Shown: positions 1 through 9,118 of the stretch, piece after piece
Position numbering within the stretch: the stretch's first letter is position 1
How the letters are laid out: every line of letters begins with the position of its first letter
Made by a program: the position numbers and the translations under genes
Origin: Thermococcus chitonophagus
GTDB lineage: Archaea; Methanobacteriota_B; Thermococci; Thermococcales; Thermococcaceae
Length of the DNA: 64,000 nt
Direction: 5' to 3'
Assembly: GCF_002214605.1 (NCBI RefSeq)
Contig: NZ_CP015193.1
Location: 1,716,978 to 1,780,977 of the forward strand
Notes under the pieces: generated by a model
Seen by the model: only the letters and a program-made list of their open reading frames with translations
Told to the model about the DNA's origin: nothing
Database searches by the model: none

Positions 1-166
1 AGTCAGGAAGAATTCGAAAAATATTAAAACTATACTCAACGTCCGTCCCAAAAGAGCTCTTTATGTGTAGAGACAGAGACGCACACTCCATAGGCGTGCA
101 ATTTTGATAAGAAGATCTAAATCTAAAAGCCGATGTTGAAGGTATAACTCCTTAGGAGGTGAAAAT

Positions 167-970
167 ATGGCCCTCTACTTCATCGGCCTGGGCTTGTACG
201 ATGAGAAGGATATAACGCTCAAGGGGCTTGAGATAGCTAGAAAGTGTGATTATGTTTTTGCAGAGTTCTACACCTCTCTAATGGCCGGTACAACCCTTGA
301 AAAAATTCAAGAGCTAATAGGCAAGGAGATAAAAGTCCTGAGCAGGGAAGACGTGGAGATGAACTTTGAAAGGATAGTCCTCCCCCTAGCTAGGGAACAT
401 GATGTCGCGTTCCTTACAGCAGGAGATCCCATGGTTGCAACAACTCATTCGGAGCTCAGAATAAGAGCGAAGAAGACGGGAGTGAAAAGCTACGTCATCC
501 ACGCCCCAAGCATTTATTCAGCAATCGCAGTTACCGGTCTACATATTTACAAGTTTGGAAAGAGTGCCACCGTTGCATATCCTGAGGGCAACTGGTTTCC
601 CACGAGCTATTATGATGTTATAAAGGAGAATAAGGAAAGGGGACTGCACACTCTCCTATTTTTGGATATAAAGGCCGATCAGAGAAAGTACATGACTGCA
701 AATGAAGCCATGAAGTTGCTCCTGAAGATAGAGGGTATGAAGAGACAAAACGTATTCACCGAGGATACTCTTGTAGTCGTTCTAGCTAGAGCAGGTTCCC
801 TTGAACCAACTCTCAAGGCAGGCTTCGTCAGAGATATGATCAGAGAAGACTTTGGAAAACAGCCCCATGTTCTCATAGTTCCTGGGAGACTACACATAGT
901 CGAGGCAGAGTACCTGGTAGAGATTGCGGGAGCCCCTAAAAAAATAATTGAAAGAGGTCAGGGATTGTAG
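167..970 (+). CDS. dphB: Diphthine synthase (Dph5/DphB)
   Basis: S-adenosylmethionine-dependent methyltransferase that methylates the modified histidine of elongation factor aEF-2 during diphthamide formation, in the cytoplasm. The 267-residue protein has the usual archaeal length (about 265) and the tetrapyrrole-methylase fold signatures: YFIGLGLYDEKDIT at the N-terminus, TAGDPMVATTH around residue 84 (SAM-binding GDP loop) and VIHAPSIYSA around residue 110. ATG is preceded by AGGAGGTGA at ideal spacing. It converges on the next gene with a 13-base overlap of the stop regions. The first 166 bases of the window hold no gene I can support. Confidence 0.95.
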   Translation: MALYFIGLGLYDEKDITLKGLEIARKCDYVFAEFYTSLMAGTTLEKIQELIGKEIKVLSREDVEMNFERIVLPLAREHDVAFLTAGDPMVATTHSELRIRAKKTGVKSYVIHAPSIYSAIAVTGLHIYKFGKSATVAYPEGNWFPTSYYDVIKENKERGLHTLLFLDIKADQRKYMTANEAMKLLLKIEGMKRQNVFTEDTLVVVLARAGSLEPTLKAGFVRDMIREDFGKQPHVLIVPGRLHIVEAEYLVEIAGAPKKIIERGQGL

Positions 971-3375
971 TTCCTGGCATGGTAGTACCAGTCATCTCCA
1001 GTTGGCCTTGGAATGTGAGGCTCAGGCCAGTGCTTCATAGCAACCCTCAGTATTGTCAAGAAGTCGTAGCGGTAGGATATGTGGTCTCCTCCCCAGTGCT
1101 GAGAGAGTAAATCGTAAGCCCTCTTTACATCTCTCATCATTGCATTCCATTCCTCGTCGCTTATCGCTCCAGGCCTGAAGAACTTCTGCCTTACCACAGT
1201 GAAGAAATACTCTATGTCATCCCAGGTTAAGTTCGCGTCATATATTCTCTCCGTTTCCATATCCATTGTTGCCGTGATGTTTATCACGGTTGGCACGTGA
1301 CCACCAAAGCCCTCCATGTTGAATTCCTTCCAGAGAACCTCTGCATTTATTGCCTTCTCCCAGTTATCTGAGAAGATTTTGAGGGCCTCTATTGCTCCAA
1401 CTCCTCTGTTATATCCAAAGTCTATTATTTCGGTTTCAGCCCACGGATCCTTTGCAAGCCTTAGGAATTCATTGTACTTGTCCCCAACGGCCGCGTATAG
1501 AAGCTCCCTCTCCATGGTCAAACTAACAGCGGCGACTATTGGAGAAGTTATCCACGCGGTGTCATTTGGATCTAGAGAAACCTTCATATAGTCGTCGTGA
1601 TCTGCAGTATCCGGGAATATATCAGGATAGTATGCCTTGATTTGGTTGAAGTTCCCACTTTCAACTTGGAATATGCCATCAGGATGATCTATTTGAACAG
1701 GCCAGTAGTACTCTTCCTCATCAATTATTACTTTGTACCCCTTAAACGCAGGATCTTTTGTAACAGCTGTTCCCCAGTTCTCCTTTGCTGCAAGGGCCAT
1801 CAGGAAGTTTGGATTGACTTTAAACCACTCATAAGCTAGGGCAAGGCCCATAGCAAAGTACTTGTTGGGAACCCACATCCTGGCACTTGAGGCTAGATTC
1901 AACGGATAGTCAATGTCAGCCAGCCCTATGATGATCTGGGTCGGGTGGGGAGGATTGTACATTATGAAGCCGTTCTGGTGAGGTTTAACATGTGGATCAT
2001 AGTAGCTCTTCGGATCTGCTATTAAGTCGCTCAGCGTAAAGTTCCCAGGCTTCCAGCTTGCTGGGAGCTCTCCTATTGTCGGGTATATAATCGACTCACC
2101 CCTAAGGTAGTGAATCTTAAAGTTGTGCGGGTATGGGTTGTCTCCGGACTTCTGGATCTCAATTATTATCTTAACCGTGGTGTTGAGGTGGAATATACCC
2201 CTCCACGTTAGGTCTATAGTTACGAGATTTCCATTAACATTATAGACTGGCTCTCCCCCGTCAGCATACTTTATCGAAAGAACTTTTCCCGTTGTTTCAA
2301 ACGTTATGTTCTTGATGTCAAAGCACCAGCCGTTCCAAACATAGTGCGTGTTTTTGTTTGCCAGCGTGAGTTCAACAGTTATCTTATCTCCTGTCTCACT
2401 AACAATTCTGTAAGCTGCATATAGCTCATCCGGATCATTTGGATCGGTAATATTAACGAGCCCCTGGGAAGGTTGTGATACTGGAGATTGCTCGGGAGCA
2501 GGAGAAGGCACCGATGGAACAGGCGCATTTTCGGGCCAAATGTCCCAAATCTGATTGTTAACAATGAGAGCTATTGATTCTGCCTCCCCATTTTGAACTA
2601 TAAAGCCAAAGCTTGCAGTCGGGCCCTTATTCCATGTTAGAGGGGTAAAAATAATCCATCCGTCTTCTTCAGCCCTGTTAACGCTCCAGTAGCTTCCTAA
2701 TCTTGCTCCAGGGGAGAGTTTTACTTTAACCATCCAATCTAGAGCCTCACCTAAGTTTAACGTTACGTCGTACTGGGAAGCTCCGGTCCAAGAAGTCACC
2801 TTAACGCTCATTGAGCCGGGCTTTACTAGGCTCGGAGGAGCCGAAGTAGTTGTTGATGTTACTGGAGTAGATGTAGTCGTTGTGGGAGTGGTTGTTTGTG
2901 TAGTTGGAGTTGTTTGAGTTGGAGTTTGAGAAGTTGTTGTGTAGGTTGTAGTAGATGTCGAAGTGTTCTCCATAGACCATCTGTCAACAATTTCTGAACC
3001 AACTACAAGAAGGATCTCAGAAACTACTGCCTCAGAGCCAGTTACGATGAATCCGAAACTAGCCATAGGACCCTTGTTCCAGCTTGCTGCCGGGAAGACA
3101 TAGTAGTCCTTTTCTCTGTATACCTGTCCAGTATTCCAATAGTTCCCCAATTCTCCGTTCTCTATCTTCACGTATACCTTCCACTCGGCCGGACTGTCAA
3201 GCTTCATGTCCACCGTATACTGTCCACCAGTGTTCCAGAATGTAGCTTTAAAGCTCAATTTTCCTGCAACTCCAGTGCCCTCACTTGGTCTATTGCCTAA
3301 AGCCCAACTGAAATTTATCCCTGAGCTCAAAACTACCACAGCAACTACCAAAACTAACAACCTCTTCAATCCCAT
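958..3375 (-). CDS. Secreted multi-module carbohydrate-binding protein with lysozyme-like region
   Basis: About 805 residues. Residues 1-25 form a signal peptide. Two homologous modules of about 95 residues (roughly 40-133 and 189-281) share a YW...WNKGPxASFGFIV pattern and resemble CBM2-type cellulose/chitin-binding domains. They are separated by a Thr-rich linker (about 138-182) and followed by a Pro/Ser linker and a third beta-rich, CBM-like module (about 316-426). The C-terminal ~370 residues contain ALAAKENWGTA (Glu about 532) followed by DGIFQVESGNF, a pattern like lysozyme/transglycosylase-fold enzymes. I infer an extracellular glycan (possibly chitin) hydrolase; the exact family is not recognised. 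ATG at 3375 with GGGGGAT upstream is preferred to the TTG six bases earlier. Confidence 0.8.
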   Translation of the reverse strand: MGLKRLLVLVVAVVVLSSGINFSWALGNRPSEGTGVAGKLSFKATFWNTGGQYTVDMKLDSPAEWKVYVKIENGELGNYWNTGQVYREKDYYVFPAASWNKGPMASFGFIVTGSEAVVSEILLVVGSEIVDRWSMENTSTSTTTYTTTSQTPTQTTPTTQTTTPTTTTSTPVTSTTTSAPPSLVKPGSMSVKVTSWTGASQYDVTLNLGEALDWMVKVKLSPGARLGSYWSVNRAEEDGWIIFTPLTWNKGPTASFGFIVQNGEAESIALIVNNQIWDIWPENAPVPSVPSPAPEQSPVSQPSQGLVNITDPNDPDELYAAYRIVSETGDKITVELTLANKNTHYVWNGWCFDIKNITFETTGKVLSIKYADGGEPVYNVNGNLVTIDLTWRGIFHLNTTVKIIIEIQKSGDNPYPHNFKIHYLRGESIIYPTIGELPASWKPGNFTLSDLIADPKSYYDPHVKPHQNGFIMYNPPHPTQIIIGLADIDYPLNLASSARMWVPNKYFAMGLALAYEWFKVNPNFLMALAAKENWGTAVTKDPAFKGYKVIIDEEEYYWPVQIDHPDGIFQVESGNFNQIKAYYPDIFPDTADHDDYMKVSLDPNDTAWITSPIVAAVSLTMERELLYAAVGDKYNEFLRLAKDPWAETEIIDFGYNRGVGAIEALKIFSDNWEKAINAEVLWKEFNMEGFGGHVPTVINITATMDMETERIYDANLTWDDIEYFFTVVRQKFFRPGAISDEEWNAMMRDVKRAYDLLSQHWGGDHISYRYDFLTILRVAMKHWPEPHIPRPTGDDWYYHARNYNP

Positions 3376-3668
3376 ATTCAATCCCCCACATTGAGCATTT
3401 AAGCATGGCTTAATGAAACAAGATCAAAAAGTTGACATTGATGGAACATATAAGAATTTCTTAGACACTTTTGTATAATTACCAAGAAACATCAAAAGAA
3501 TAAGCCGATGTGTCTCTTGTCTATGTACAATTGTCAAAATTAGAGGAGGAAATAGTTAAGGCACTAAGCCCGTCTTTCAAAAAATATCAACCTACAAAAC
3601 CTGTAAAGGAAGGATTTTCCAACGAAAGTATTATTAAAATTGGCAAAAACATTTTAGCGGTGATGAAC

Positions 3669-4616
3669 ATGGTGGTTAGCCTAGCTGGAAGGGATCTTCT
3701 CTGCCTTCAGGACTATACACCTGAGGAGATATGGACAATCCTCGAGACGGCAAAGATGCTCAAGATATGGCAGAAGATAGGAAAGCCGCACAGGCTCCTT
3801 GAAGGGAAGACTTTGGCTATGATATTCCAAAAGCCCTCAACGAGGACAAGGGTAAGCTTTGAAGTTGCAATGGCCCACCTCGGAGGTCACGCTTTGTACC
3901 TAAACGCCCAAGACCTCCAGCTCAGGAGGGGAGAGACCATAGCTGACACAGCGAGAGTCTTGAGCAGGTACGTTGATGCGATAATGGCGAGGGTTTATGA
4001 CCACAAGGACGTTGAGGATCTGGCAAAGTACGCTTCAGTTCCAGTAATAAACGGCCTTAGCGACTTCTCACACCCATGTCAGGCCTTAGCTGACTACATG
4101 ACCATCTGGGAGAAGAAGGGGACAATAAAGGGAGTTAAAGTTGTGTACGTTGGTGATGGAAACAACGTTGCCCACTCACTAATGATAGCCGGAACCAAGC
4201 TTGGAGCGGATGTTGTTGTAGCAACTCCAGAAGGTTACGAGCCCGATGAGAAGGTAATTAAGTGGGCTGAGCAGAATGCAGCGGAGAGCGGCGGAAGCTT
4301 CGAGCTACTCCATGACCCGGTTAAAGCTGTCAAGGATGCCGACGTTATCTATACCGATGTCTGGGCCTCAATGGGCCAAGAGGCTGAGGCTGAGCAGAGA
4401 AGGAAGATCTTTAAGCCGTTCCAGGTTAACAAGGATCTAGTTAAGCATGCAAAGCCTGACTACATGTTCATGCACTGCCTGCCGGCGCACAGGGGAGAAG
4501 AAGTTACCGACGACGTCATTGACTCACCGAACAGTGTCGTCTGGGATCAGGCAGAGAACAGATTACACGCACAGAAGGCGGTTCTCGCCCTCGTAATGGG
4601 CGGAATTAAGTCCTGA
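3669..4616 (+). CDS. argF: Ornithine carbamoyltransferase
   Basis: Catalyses carbamoyl phosphate plus ornithine to citrulline in arginine synthesis. It has the carbamoyl-phosphate loop STRTRVSFE, the HPCQALAD motif, the ornithine-loop HCLPAHRGEE and a C-terminal helix; nearly every position matches my recollection of the P. furiosus enzyme, a thermostable dodecamer. An open frame continues upstream to 3510, but the known mature enzyme begins MVVSLAGRD. ATG 3669 has GGTGAT five bases before it and a TTATTAAAA TATA-like box about 27 bases upstream, so I start here (315 residues). It is monocistronic and convergent with the downstream nucleotidyltransferase; T-rich sequence after the stop (about 4621-4640) could terminate transcription. 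Confidence 0.95.
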   Translation: MVVSLAGRDLLCLQDYTPEEIWTILETAKMLKIWQKIGKPHRLLEGKTLAMIFQKPSTRTRVSFEVAMAHLGGHALYLNAQDLQLRRGETIADTARVLSRYVDAIMARVYDHKDVEDLAKYASVPVINGLSDFSHPCQALADYMTIWEKKGTIKGVKVVYVGDGNNVAHSLMIAGTKLGADVVVATPEGYEPDEKVIKWAEQNAAESGGSFELLHDPVKAVKDADVIYTDVWASMGQEAEAEQRRKIFKPFQVNKDLVKHAKPDYMFMHCLPAHRGEEVTDDVIDSPNSVVWDQAENRLHAQKAVLALVMGGIKS

Positions 4617-4632
4617 CAACTCAGTTTTTCTG

Positions 4633-5322
4633 TTATTTTTCAGTTTTCATTAAAATCTTTTTGAGTGATTCTAATTTCTCTTTTATGATTTCTTCCAAAA
4701 AATCCTGAGAAAATTTTGTGCTTCTTTGATTTAAGTAGCCCCCATATATTTCTAGAGCAGCTTCGTCTCCAAGCTCCTCAAGTTTCTTTAACACACTAGC
4801 TTTATCCAAATTCGCCCCATTTAAGAAGGCCCAAAGGCGAACTACTTCTCCGGCCAAGATATGCATCATCTTCTTGTTACCCTTGAATTTCTCAAGGTTT
4901 CTCTCTATCGATTTTATTCTCTCTTCCAATAGAACGCTAAAATCATAGGATGGAGGTATTATATCATTTCCTAAGACTACAATGTGGTTTTCAACGAAGT
5001 CCTCCCTATAAACCGTTAGGAATTTATACGGATAGCCCTTCTTCAGAGGATCATCAAGGTTCTCAACTAACTCCCAGGCAACGTCCACTTCCACAGGCTT
5101 GAACTCCGTAAAGCACTCTTCAACAGCTTCCTCCACTCTCAGAAGTATTCTCTTATTGAACTTCTCTAAAACCACAAAAACATCAACATCGCTAACTCCC
5201 GGAATGTAGTCTCCTCTAATGATTGAACCGTAGAGAATGAGAGAATAAATGGGGAGAGAAGAAAGTCTTCTTCTTAAGCAGTCAAGTGGTAGATGCTTCC
5301 TCGTCATTGTATATGTCCTCAT
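4633..5322 (-). CDS. Nucleotidyltransferase-domain protein (MNT/KNTase fold)
   Basis: 229 residues. The N-terminal third has the minimal nucleotidyltransferase signature: LILYGSIIRGDYIPGVSDVD, that is, GS followed by the DxD metal-binding pair, with a third acidic residue in VEVDVAWE. The rest is helical, like HEPN-associated or stand-alone archaeal nucleotidyltransferases. The substrate is unknown. The gene overlaps the 3' end of bpsA by about 40 bases, so it is probably translationally coupled to it. The start is ambiguous: ATG 5322 or ATG 5307, the latter with ATGAGG about 8 bases upstream. No HEPN partner gene is adjacent. Confidence 0.8.
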   Translation of the reverse strand: MRTYTMTRKHLPLDCLRRRLSSLPIYSLILYGSIIRGDYIPGVSDVDVFVVLEKFNKRILLRVEEAVEECFTEFKPVEVDVAWELVENLDDPLKKGYPYKFLTVYREDFVENHIVVLGNDIIPPSYDFSVLLEERIKSIERNLEKFKGNKKMMHILAGEVVRLWAFLNGANLDKASVLKKLEELGDEAALEIYGGYLNQRSTKFSQDFLEEIIKEKLESLKKILMKTEK

Positions 5323-6331
5323 CTGTTATCTCTTCCTCGTAACCTCTCGAGCCCTCCAGCGTTTCAATCCTGAACATGTAGCTCTTGTACCAGTTGTACT
5401 CTGGCAACTTCTTGATAGGAATAAGCTTCCAGGCCCTAGTCTCTTCAGCGTAGCCCCAGTTGACGTACTCGTTAAAGTTCCTGATTATGTCCGTTATTAC
5501 AACGTTGAATTCATTCAACAGCAACTTCTGTATCTCCCTCCACTTGTCGAGGGAGCTCTCCCTCCTCGTTATCCCGAAGTAGCCTGCACACCTGGGCCCC
5601 TTGAGGGTTGCAATTCCCCTTCCAACGAAAGCCCTAATGGCCTTAACCGTCTCTGGGGGATCGGTGATGAATGTATCGAACTTATGTAAGGCGTAATCTG
5701 GCAATGGCTTCCTCAGGTCGAACGTGAATATCTCGATATCGTTGTAGCCGATCTCATCGGCGACCCTCTCTATGAACTTTATCAGCCTCTCGTCTATATC
5801 TAAGACGGCTATTCTCTTTGGAAGCCCTGAGAGCATCAGTGCAATGCTCGTTAGGTCATCGTCACCCAACACGAACACTTCCTTGTTCTCCAAGTCTCCT
5901 CTGGTGTGCATTAGAATAACTCTAGCTACAGTCGTCTCAGGGGTAACGTAGGCCTGATCGTACTCGTGGACTGGCTCTGGTCTGTCCTTCACTATCTCCC
6001 TGAACTGCTCCAGCAGGTCAGCGAAGGCCTGAAGGTCAACGGTCTTGCCCTGGCAGTGGGGGCAGGTGTAGTCATACCTCTTCCCTATCCCATACTCCGC
6101 AACTAAATCTTCGCCCTTCTCCGTAAGCTTAACCCCATCCTTGAACTCAACGTAGCCGAGCTCGTTTAAAGCTTCGAGGATTGCAACGACTAGCGGTAAT
6201 GGCTCTTCACTTAAATCGACGATCCTCCATATATCGTTGCTCGCTAAAACCGCAGATAAGACGTTTTCTACACTTCTCTCGTAAACTGGTATCTTCGTTT
6301 TGGCTTTAACCCTCTCTACTATCTCCTTCAT
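5282..6331 (-). CDS. bpsA: N4-bis(aminopropyl)spermidine synthase (branched polyamine synthase)
   Basis: Aminopropyl transferase that makes branched-chain polyamines, which stabilise nucleic acids at very high temperature. The N-terminal ~90 residues are a winged-helix domain; CPHCQGK (about 93-98) is half of a metal site. The catalytic Rossmann domain carries VFVLGDDDLTS (the GDDD signature of DUF43/BpsA), IAVLDIDERL and TFITDPPETVKA. Length (about 349) agrees with the T. kodakarensis enzyme. ATG 6331 has GGGGTG seven bases upstream; TTG two codons earlier is less likely. The overlapping nucleotidyltransferase gene follows it. Confidence 0.93.
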   Translation of the reverse strand: MKEIVERVKAKTKIPVYERSVENVLSAVLASNDIWRIVDLSEEPLPLVVAILEALNELGYVEFKDGVKLTEKGEDLVAEYGIGKRYDYTCPHCQGKTVDLQAFADLLEQFREIVKDRPEPVHEYDQAYVTPETTVARVILMHTRGDLENKEVFVLGDDDLTSIALMLSGLPKRIAVLDIDERLIKFIERVADEIGYNDIEIFTFDLRKPLPDYALHKFDTFITDPPETVKAIRAFVGRGIATLKGPRCAGYFGITRRESSLDKWREIQKLLLNEFNVVITDIIRNFNEYVNWGYAEETRAWKLIPIKKLPEYNWYKSYMFRIETLEGSRGYEEEITDEDIYNDEEASTT

Positions 6332-6429
6332 CTCCAAACACCCCCAGAAGTGTTCTTTTTCTGAATTCTCTTTCCACTCCTTTTAAAGGTTTCTGAGCTT
6401 AGCTTAAACTTTATTTAGTTTTCAAGCGA

Positions 6430-7041
6430 ATGAAAAATTTGGTGGTGAGAGTGGACAGGAAGCGCGGGGCTTATCCTGAGTACACACTTGAGGATGCTAT
6501 AGCAACTATATTCCTACTTAAAACTCCCCTAGGAAGGAAGCAGATAGCGGAAAAGCTTGAACTGGGAGAAGGGACAGTAAGGACTCTCCTTAGAAAGCTC
6601 TCCAATTTAGGAATAATAGGCTCTAGGCAGAGGGGCCACTTCCTAACTGAGAAAGGTGAAAAATTGAAGGCCAAGCTCAACGAGAGTTTCCTTGATCCTA
6701 TAGGGGTTTCCGTGGACGGCTGGCCCGCCGTTGCGATTATCGTAAAGAATCCCCCAAAATTTAAGTCGATAGAGCTCAGGGACGAGGCCATAAGGTTCGA
6801 TGCGAAAGGCGCGATGATTTTAACTGTTAGAAACGGAGAGATAGTGTTCCCAGAGGACTCAAGGCCCCTAAAGGAAACTTACCCCGAGATAGTAAGGAAG
6901 CTAATGAACTACGAGGAGGGAGATGCTATAATAATAGCATGGGCAGAAACACCTCCAAAAGCGTTAAAGGCAGCCATCCATGTTGCCGTGTTCATGAAAG
7001 AGAAGGACCTCCCTGGGGAGCTATTGGAGGTGGTTAGGTGA
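6430..7041 (+). CDS. Winged-helix transcriptional regulator, DUF4443 type
   Basis: 203 residues. Residues about 20-70 form a helix-turn-helix: GRKQIAEKLELGEGTVRTLL, followed by LGIIGSRQRGHFLTEKG as the wing. The C-terminal part (about 88-190) matches the DUF4443 arrangement: DPIGVSVDGWPAVAIIVKNP, then a ligand-type domain with RDEAIRFDAKGAMILT. Such proteins are archaeal regulators of unknown effector. It overlaps pyrF by four bases (GTGA) and heads the pyrF operon, so it may sense a pyrimidine or flavin metabolite; that is inference. There is no clear ribosome site before ATG 6430, compatible with a leaderless transcript. Confidence 0.75.
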   Translation: MKNLVVRVDRKRGAYPEYTLEDAIATIFLLKTPLGRKQIAEKLELGEGTVRTLLRKLSNLGIIGSRQRGHFLTEKGEKLKAKLNESFLDPIGVSVDGWPAVAIIVKNPPKFKSIELRDEAIRFDAKGAMILTVRNGEIVFPEDSRPLKETYPEIVRKLMNYEEGDAIIIAWAETPPKALKAAIHVAVFMKEKDLPGELLEVVR

Positions 7042-7673
7042 TAATTCTCGCATTAGACGTTTACGAAAAGGACAAAGCTTTGAAGATAGCCGAGGATGTT
7101 AAGGAGTACATTTCAATGATAAAGGTCAACTGGCCTCTGATAATAGGGAGCGGTTTGGATATAATAGGAGAGCTAAAGAAGAGGACAAGATTAAAGATAA
7201 TAGCGGATCTAAAGCTTGCAGACATTCCAAACACGAACAGGCTAATAGCAAAGAAAGTCTATGGAGCGGGAGCAGACTACATAATAGTTCACTCTTTCGT
7301 CGGGAAGGACAGCGTTCTAGCGGTTAAGGAGCTTGGAGAGATAATAATGATAGTAGAGATGAGTCATCCTGGGGCCCTTGAGTTCATAAACCCACTAACG
7401 GATAAGTTCATCGAGATGGCCAACGAGATACAGCCTTTCGGTGTTATAGCCCCGGGGACAAGGCCCGAGAGAATTAAGTACATCCGTGAGAGGTTAAATG
7501 AGGAGATAAGGATCTTGACCCCAGGGATAGGGGCCCAGGGAGGAAAAGCTTCAGAAGCAATAAAGGCTGGAGCTGATTACATAATCGTCGGCAGGTCGAT
7601 ATACTCCTCTGAAAATCCAAGAGAAGCAGCGAGGAGAATTTACGAGGAGGTGAAAGGATGGAGCTCAGAGTGA
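7038..7673 (+). CDS. pyrF: Orotidine 5'-phosphate decarboxylase
   Basis: Last step of UMP synthesis: OMP to UMP plus CO2. The TIM-barrel active site is visible as LALDVYE (Asp), MIKVNWPL (Lys), IIADLKLADIPNT (the D-x-K-x-x-D-I motif) and APGIGAQGGK plus IIVGRSIY for phosphate binding. At 211 residues it has the archaeal length. It starts with GTG overlapping the stop of the regulator gene by four bases, and its own 3' end overlaps the PUA-domain gene by 16 bases, so the three are cotranscribed. Confidence 0.96.
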   Translation: MIILALDVYEKDKALKIAEDVKEYISMIKVNWPLIIGSGLDIIGELKKRTRLKIIADLKLADIPNTNRLIAKKVYGAGADYIIVHSFVGKDSVLAVKELGEIIMIVEMSHPGALEFINPLTDKFIEMANEIQPFGVIAPGTRPERIKYIRERLNEEIRILTPGIGAQGGKASEAIKAGADYIIVGRSIYSSENPREAARRIYEEVKGWSSE

Positions 7674-8176
7674 AGCACCCGCTCAGCAAGAAGGAAGTCA
7701 AGGAGATAATAAGGCAACTGAGTGAGATGTTCGGGGAGGAGATAGCATCAAAGATGCTTAAGAAAAAGGATGATGTTAAGGTTGCCGAGTTCGATAAGAC
7801 GACGGAGATAATAATTGTGAACGATAAGCCGATGTTCATAAGGAGGAAAGATCTAATTTTCCCGCTGGTCATAGCCCTCTACAACCTATCGGATGAAGAA
7901 GACCTCAGGAAGTGGCCCAGGAGGGTAGTCGTTGATGAGGGGGCAGTCCCTCACATACTGAACGGGGCAGATGTTATGGCCCCAGGAATAGTTGATGCTG
8001 ACGAAAACATCAGGGAGGGGGACTTCGTCTTCATAGTGGAGGAGAACTACGGGAGGCCCCTAGCAATAGGGATTGCGCTAATGAGCGGAAAGGCAATGAA
8101 GGAGAGGGACAGGGGGAAGGCCGTGAAGGTGATACACCACGCGAGGGATAAAATATGGCAGATAACCGCAAGATAA
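7658..8176 (+). CDS. PUA-domain RNA-binding protein
   Basis: 172 residues. The C-terminal half is a PUA domain: [23 protein letters not shown], then [24 protein letters not shown], the typical glycine-rich strand order seen in archaeosine transglycosylases and MCT-1/Tma20. The N-terminal ~70 residues are a small alpha/beta domain with [13 protein letters not shown]. Archaeal members are thought to act in translation or RNA modification; the precise role is unknown. A GAGGAGGTGAAAGG ribosome site lies inside pyrF. The stop overlaps ribL by 22 bases. Confidence 0.85.
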   Translation: MELRVKHPLSKKEVKEIIRQLSEMFGEEIASKMLKKKDDVKVAEFDKTTEIIIVNDKPMFIRRKDLIFPLVIALYNLSDEEDLRKWPRRVVVDEGAVPHILNGADVMAPGIVDADENIREGDFVFIVEENYGRPLAIGIALMSGKAMKERDRGKAVKVIHHARDKIWQITAR

Positions 8177-8601
8177 GGGTGGTAGTCGGTGGGGTCTTCG
8201 ATATACTCCACGTCGGCCATATCCACTTCTTGAAGATGGCCAAGGAGCTTGGAGATGAGTTGATAGTTATAGTGGCTCATGACGAAACCGTAAAGAAGAG
8301 GAAGGGAAGACCACCGATAAATCCAGCCGAGGATAGAGCTGAAGTCCTTAGGGCGATAAGGTACGTTGACGATGTTGTAATAGGAGAGCCCGGTGAGGTA
8401 AGCCTTGAAACGATTAAAAGGCTAAAGCCAGATATAATAGCCCTAGGCCCAGACCAAGACTTCAGCTGCAAAGATTTAAAGGAGAAGCTAAAGAGGGAAG
8501 GCCTCAACGTTGAGGTGATAAGGCTGCCCTACTTGTATAAGGCGGACAGGGCAAAGACGAGCAAGATAATTCAGAGGATCATTGAGACCTTCTGCGAGTG
8601 A
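8155..8601 (+). CDS. ribL: FAD synthetase (archaeal RibL type nucleotidyltransferase)
   Basis: 148 residues of the cytidylyltransferase-like superfamily. [17 protein letters not shown] has the HxGH nucleotide-binding motif, and a TSKII segment near the C-terminus corresponds to the ISTTKIK/xxSTxx motif. In archaea this group (M. jannaschii RibL) adenylates FMN to FAD. A glycerol-phosphate cytidylyltransferase cannot be excluded from sequence alone, but length and the PDQDFSCKD loop fit the archaeal FAD synthetase. It is the last gene of the regulator-pyrF-PUA operon and converges on the acetyltransferase with a 23-base overlap. Confidence 0.85.
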   Translation: MADNRKIRVVVGGVFDILHVGHIHFLKMAKELGDELIVIVAHDETVKKRKGRPPINPAEDRAEVLRAIRYVDDVVIGEPGEVSLETIKRLKPDIIALGPDQDFSCKDLKEKLKREGLNVEVIRLPYLYKADRAKTSKIIQRIIETFCE

Positions 8602-9118
8602 ATCTTAGGACAACGAATTCCCTGAACCTCATCACCTCCTCGAATCCCTTCCTTTTGTAATAGTTGTAGGCCTCCAAGTTCGGGAAGGTCACAACGTAGG
8701 CCTCTTTTCCCAGACTCTCAAGTCTTTTTATCGCAAATTCTAAGAGTTTGCTACCAAGGCCTTTTCCCCTGTACCTCTCGTCGACCATGAAGAACTCTAT
8801 TAGGCCGGTTCTTGGGCTCATTATCTCTTGTGGAACCCACCATACACCTTCCTTTGGGAGTTTATACACCAAGGCAATTGTACCGACTATTCCATTATCT
8901 TGGGCAACGTAAAGCTCATCGAACTCCCTGGTTAACCTGAACTCTAAGAATGGCTCATAGACCCTCTTGAAGCCTTCAAAGTCATCAATGCTCGGCTTTT
9001 TCTCAACCCACTCCAATGCCGGATACTTTCCTCCAGTACTCCTGTATATTTCGAATACGAATTTCACAAGTTCATCCTTTAGGCTGAGGGGATTCTCTAT
9101 CCTCTTCACTTCCACCAT
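8579..9118 (-). CDS. GNAT-family N-acetyltransferase
   Basis: About 179 residues. The acetyl-CoA pyrophosphate loop (motif A) is [20 protein letters not shown], with R-x-K-G-L-G. Motif B follows as [23 protein letters not shown]. The acceptor substrate is unknown. The frame is open 57 bases further upstream, but ATG 9118 (MVEVKRIE) has GGTG ten bases before it and gives the usual GNAT length. The 5' end overlaps the 3' end of the nitroreductase gene by about 47 bases, so translation is probably coupled. Confidence 0.85.
   Translation of the reverse strand: MVEVKRIENPLSLKDELVKFVFEIYRSTGGKYPALEWVEKKPSIDDFEGFKRVYEPFLEFRLTREFDELYVAQDNGIVGTIALVYKLPKEGVWWVPQEIMSPRTGLIEFFMVDERYRGKGLGSKLLEFAIKRLESLGKEAYVVTFPNLEAYNYYKRKGFEEVMRFREFVVLRFTRRRSQ

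Noticed and set aside
3510..3668. In-frame 53-residue N-terminal extension of argF
   Set aside because: The sequence is protein-like, but characterised Pyrococcus OTCase starts at MVVSLAGRD, and ATG 3669 has its own ribosome site and TATA-like box. The extension may be leftover coding sequence from another gene.
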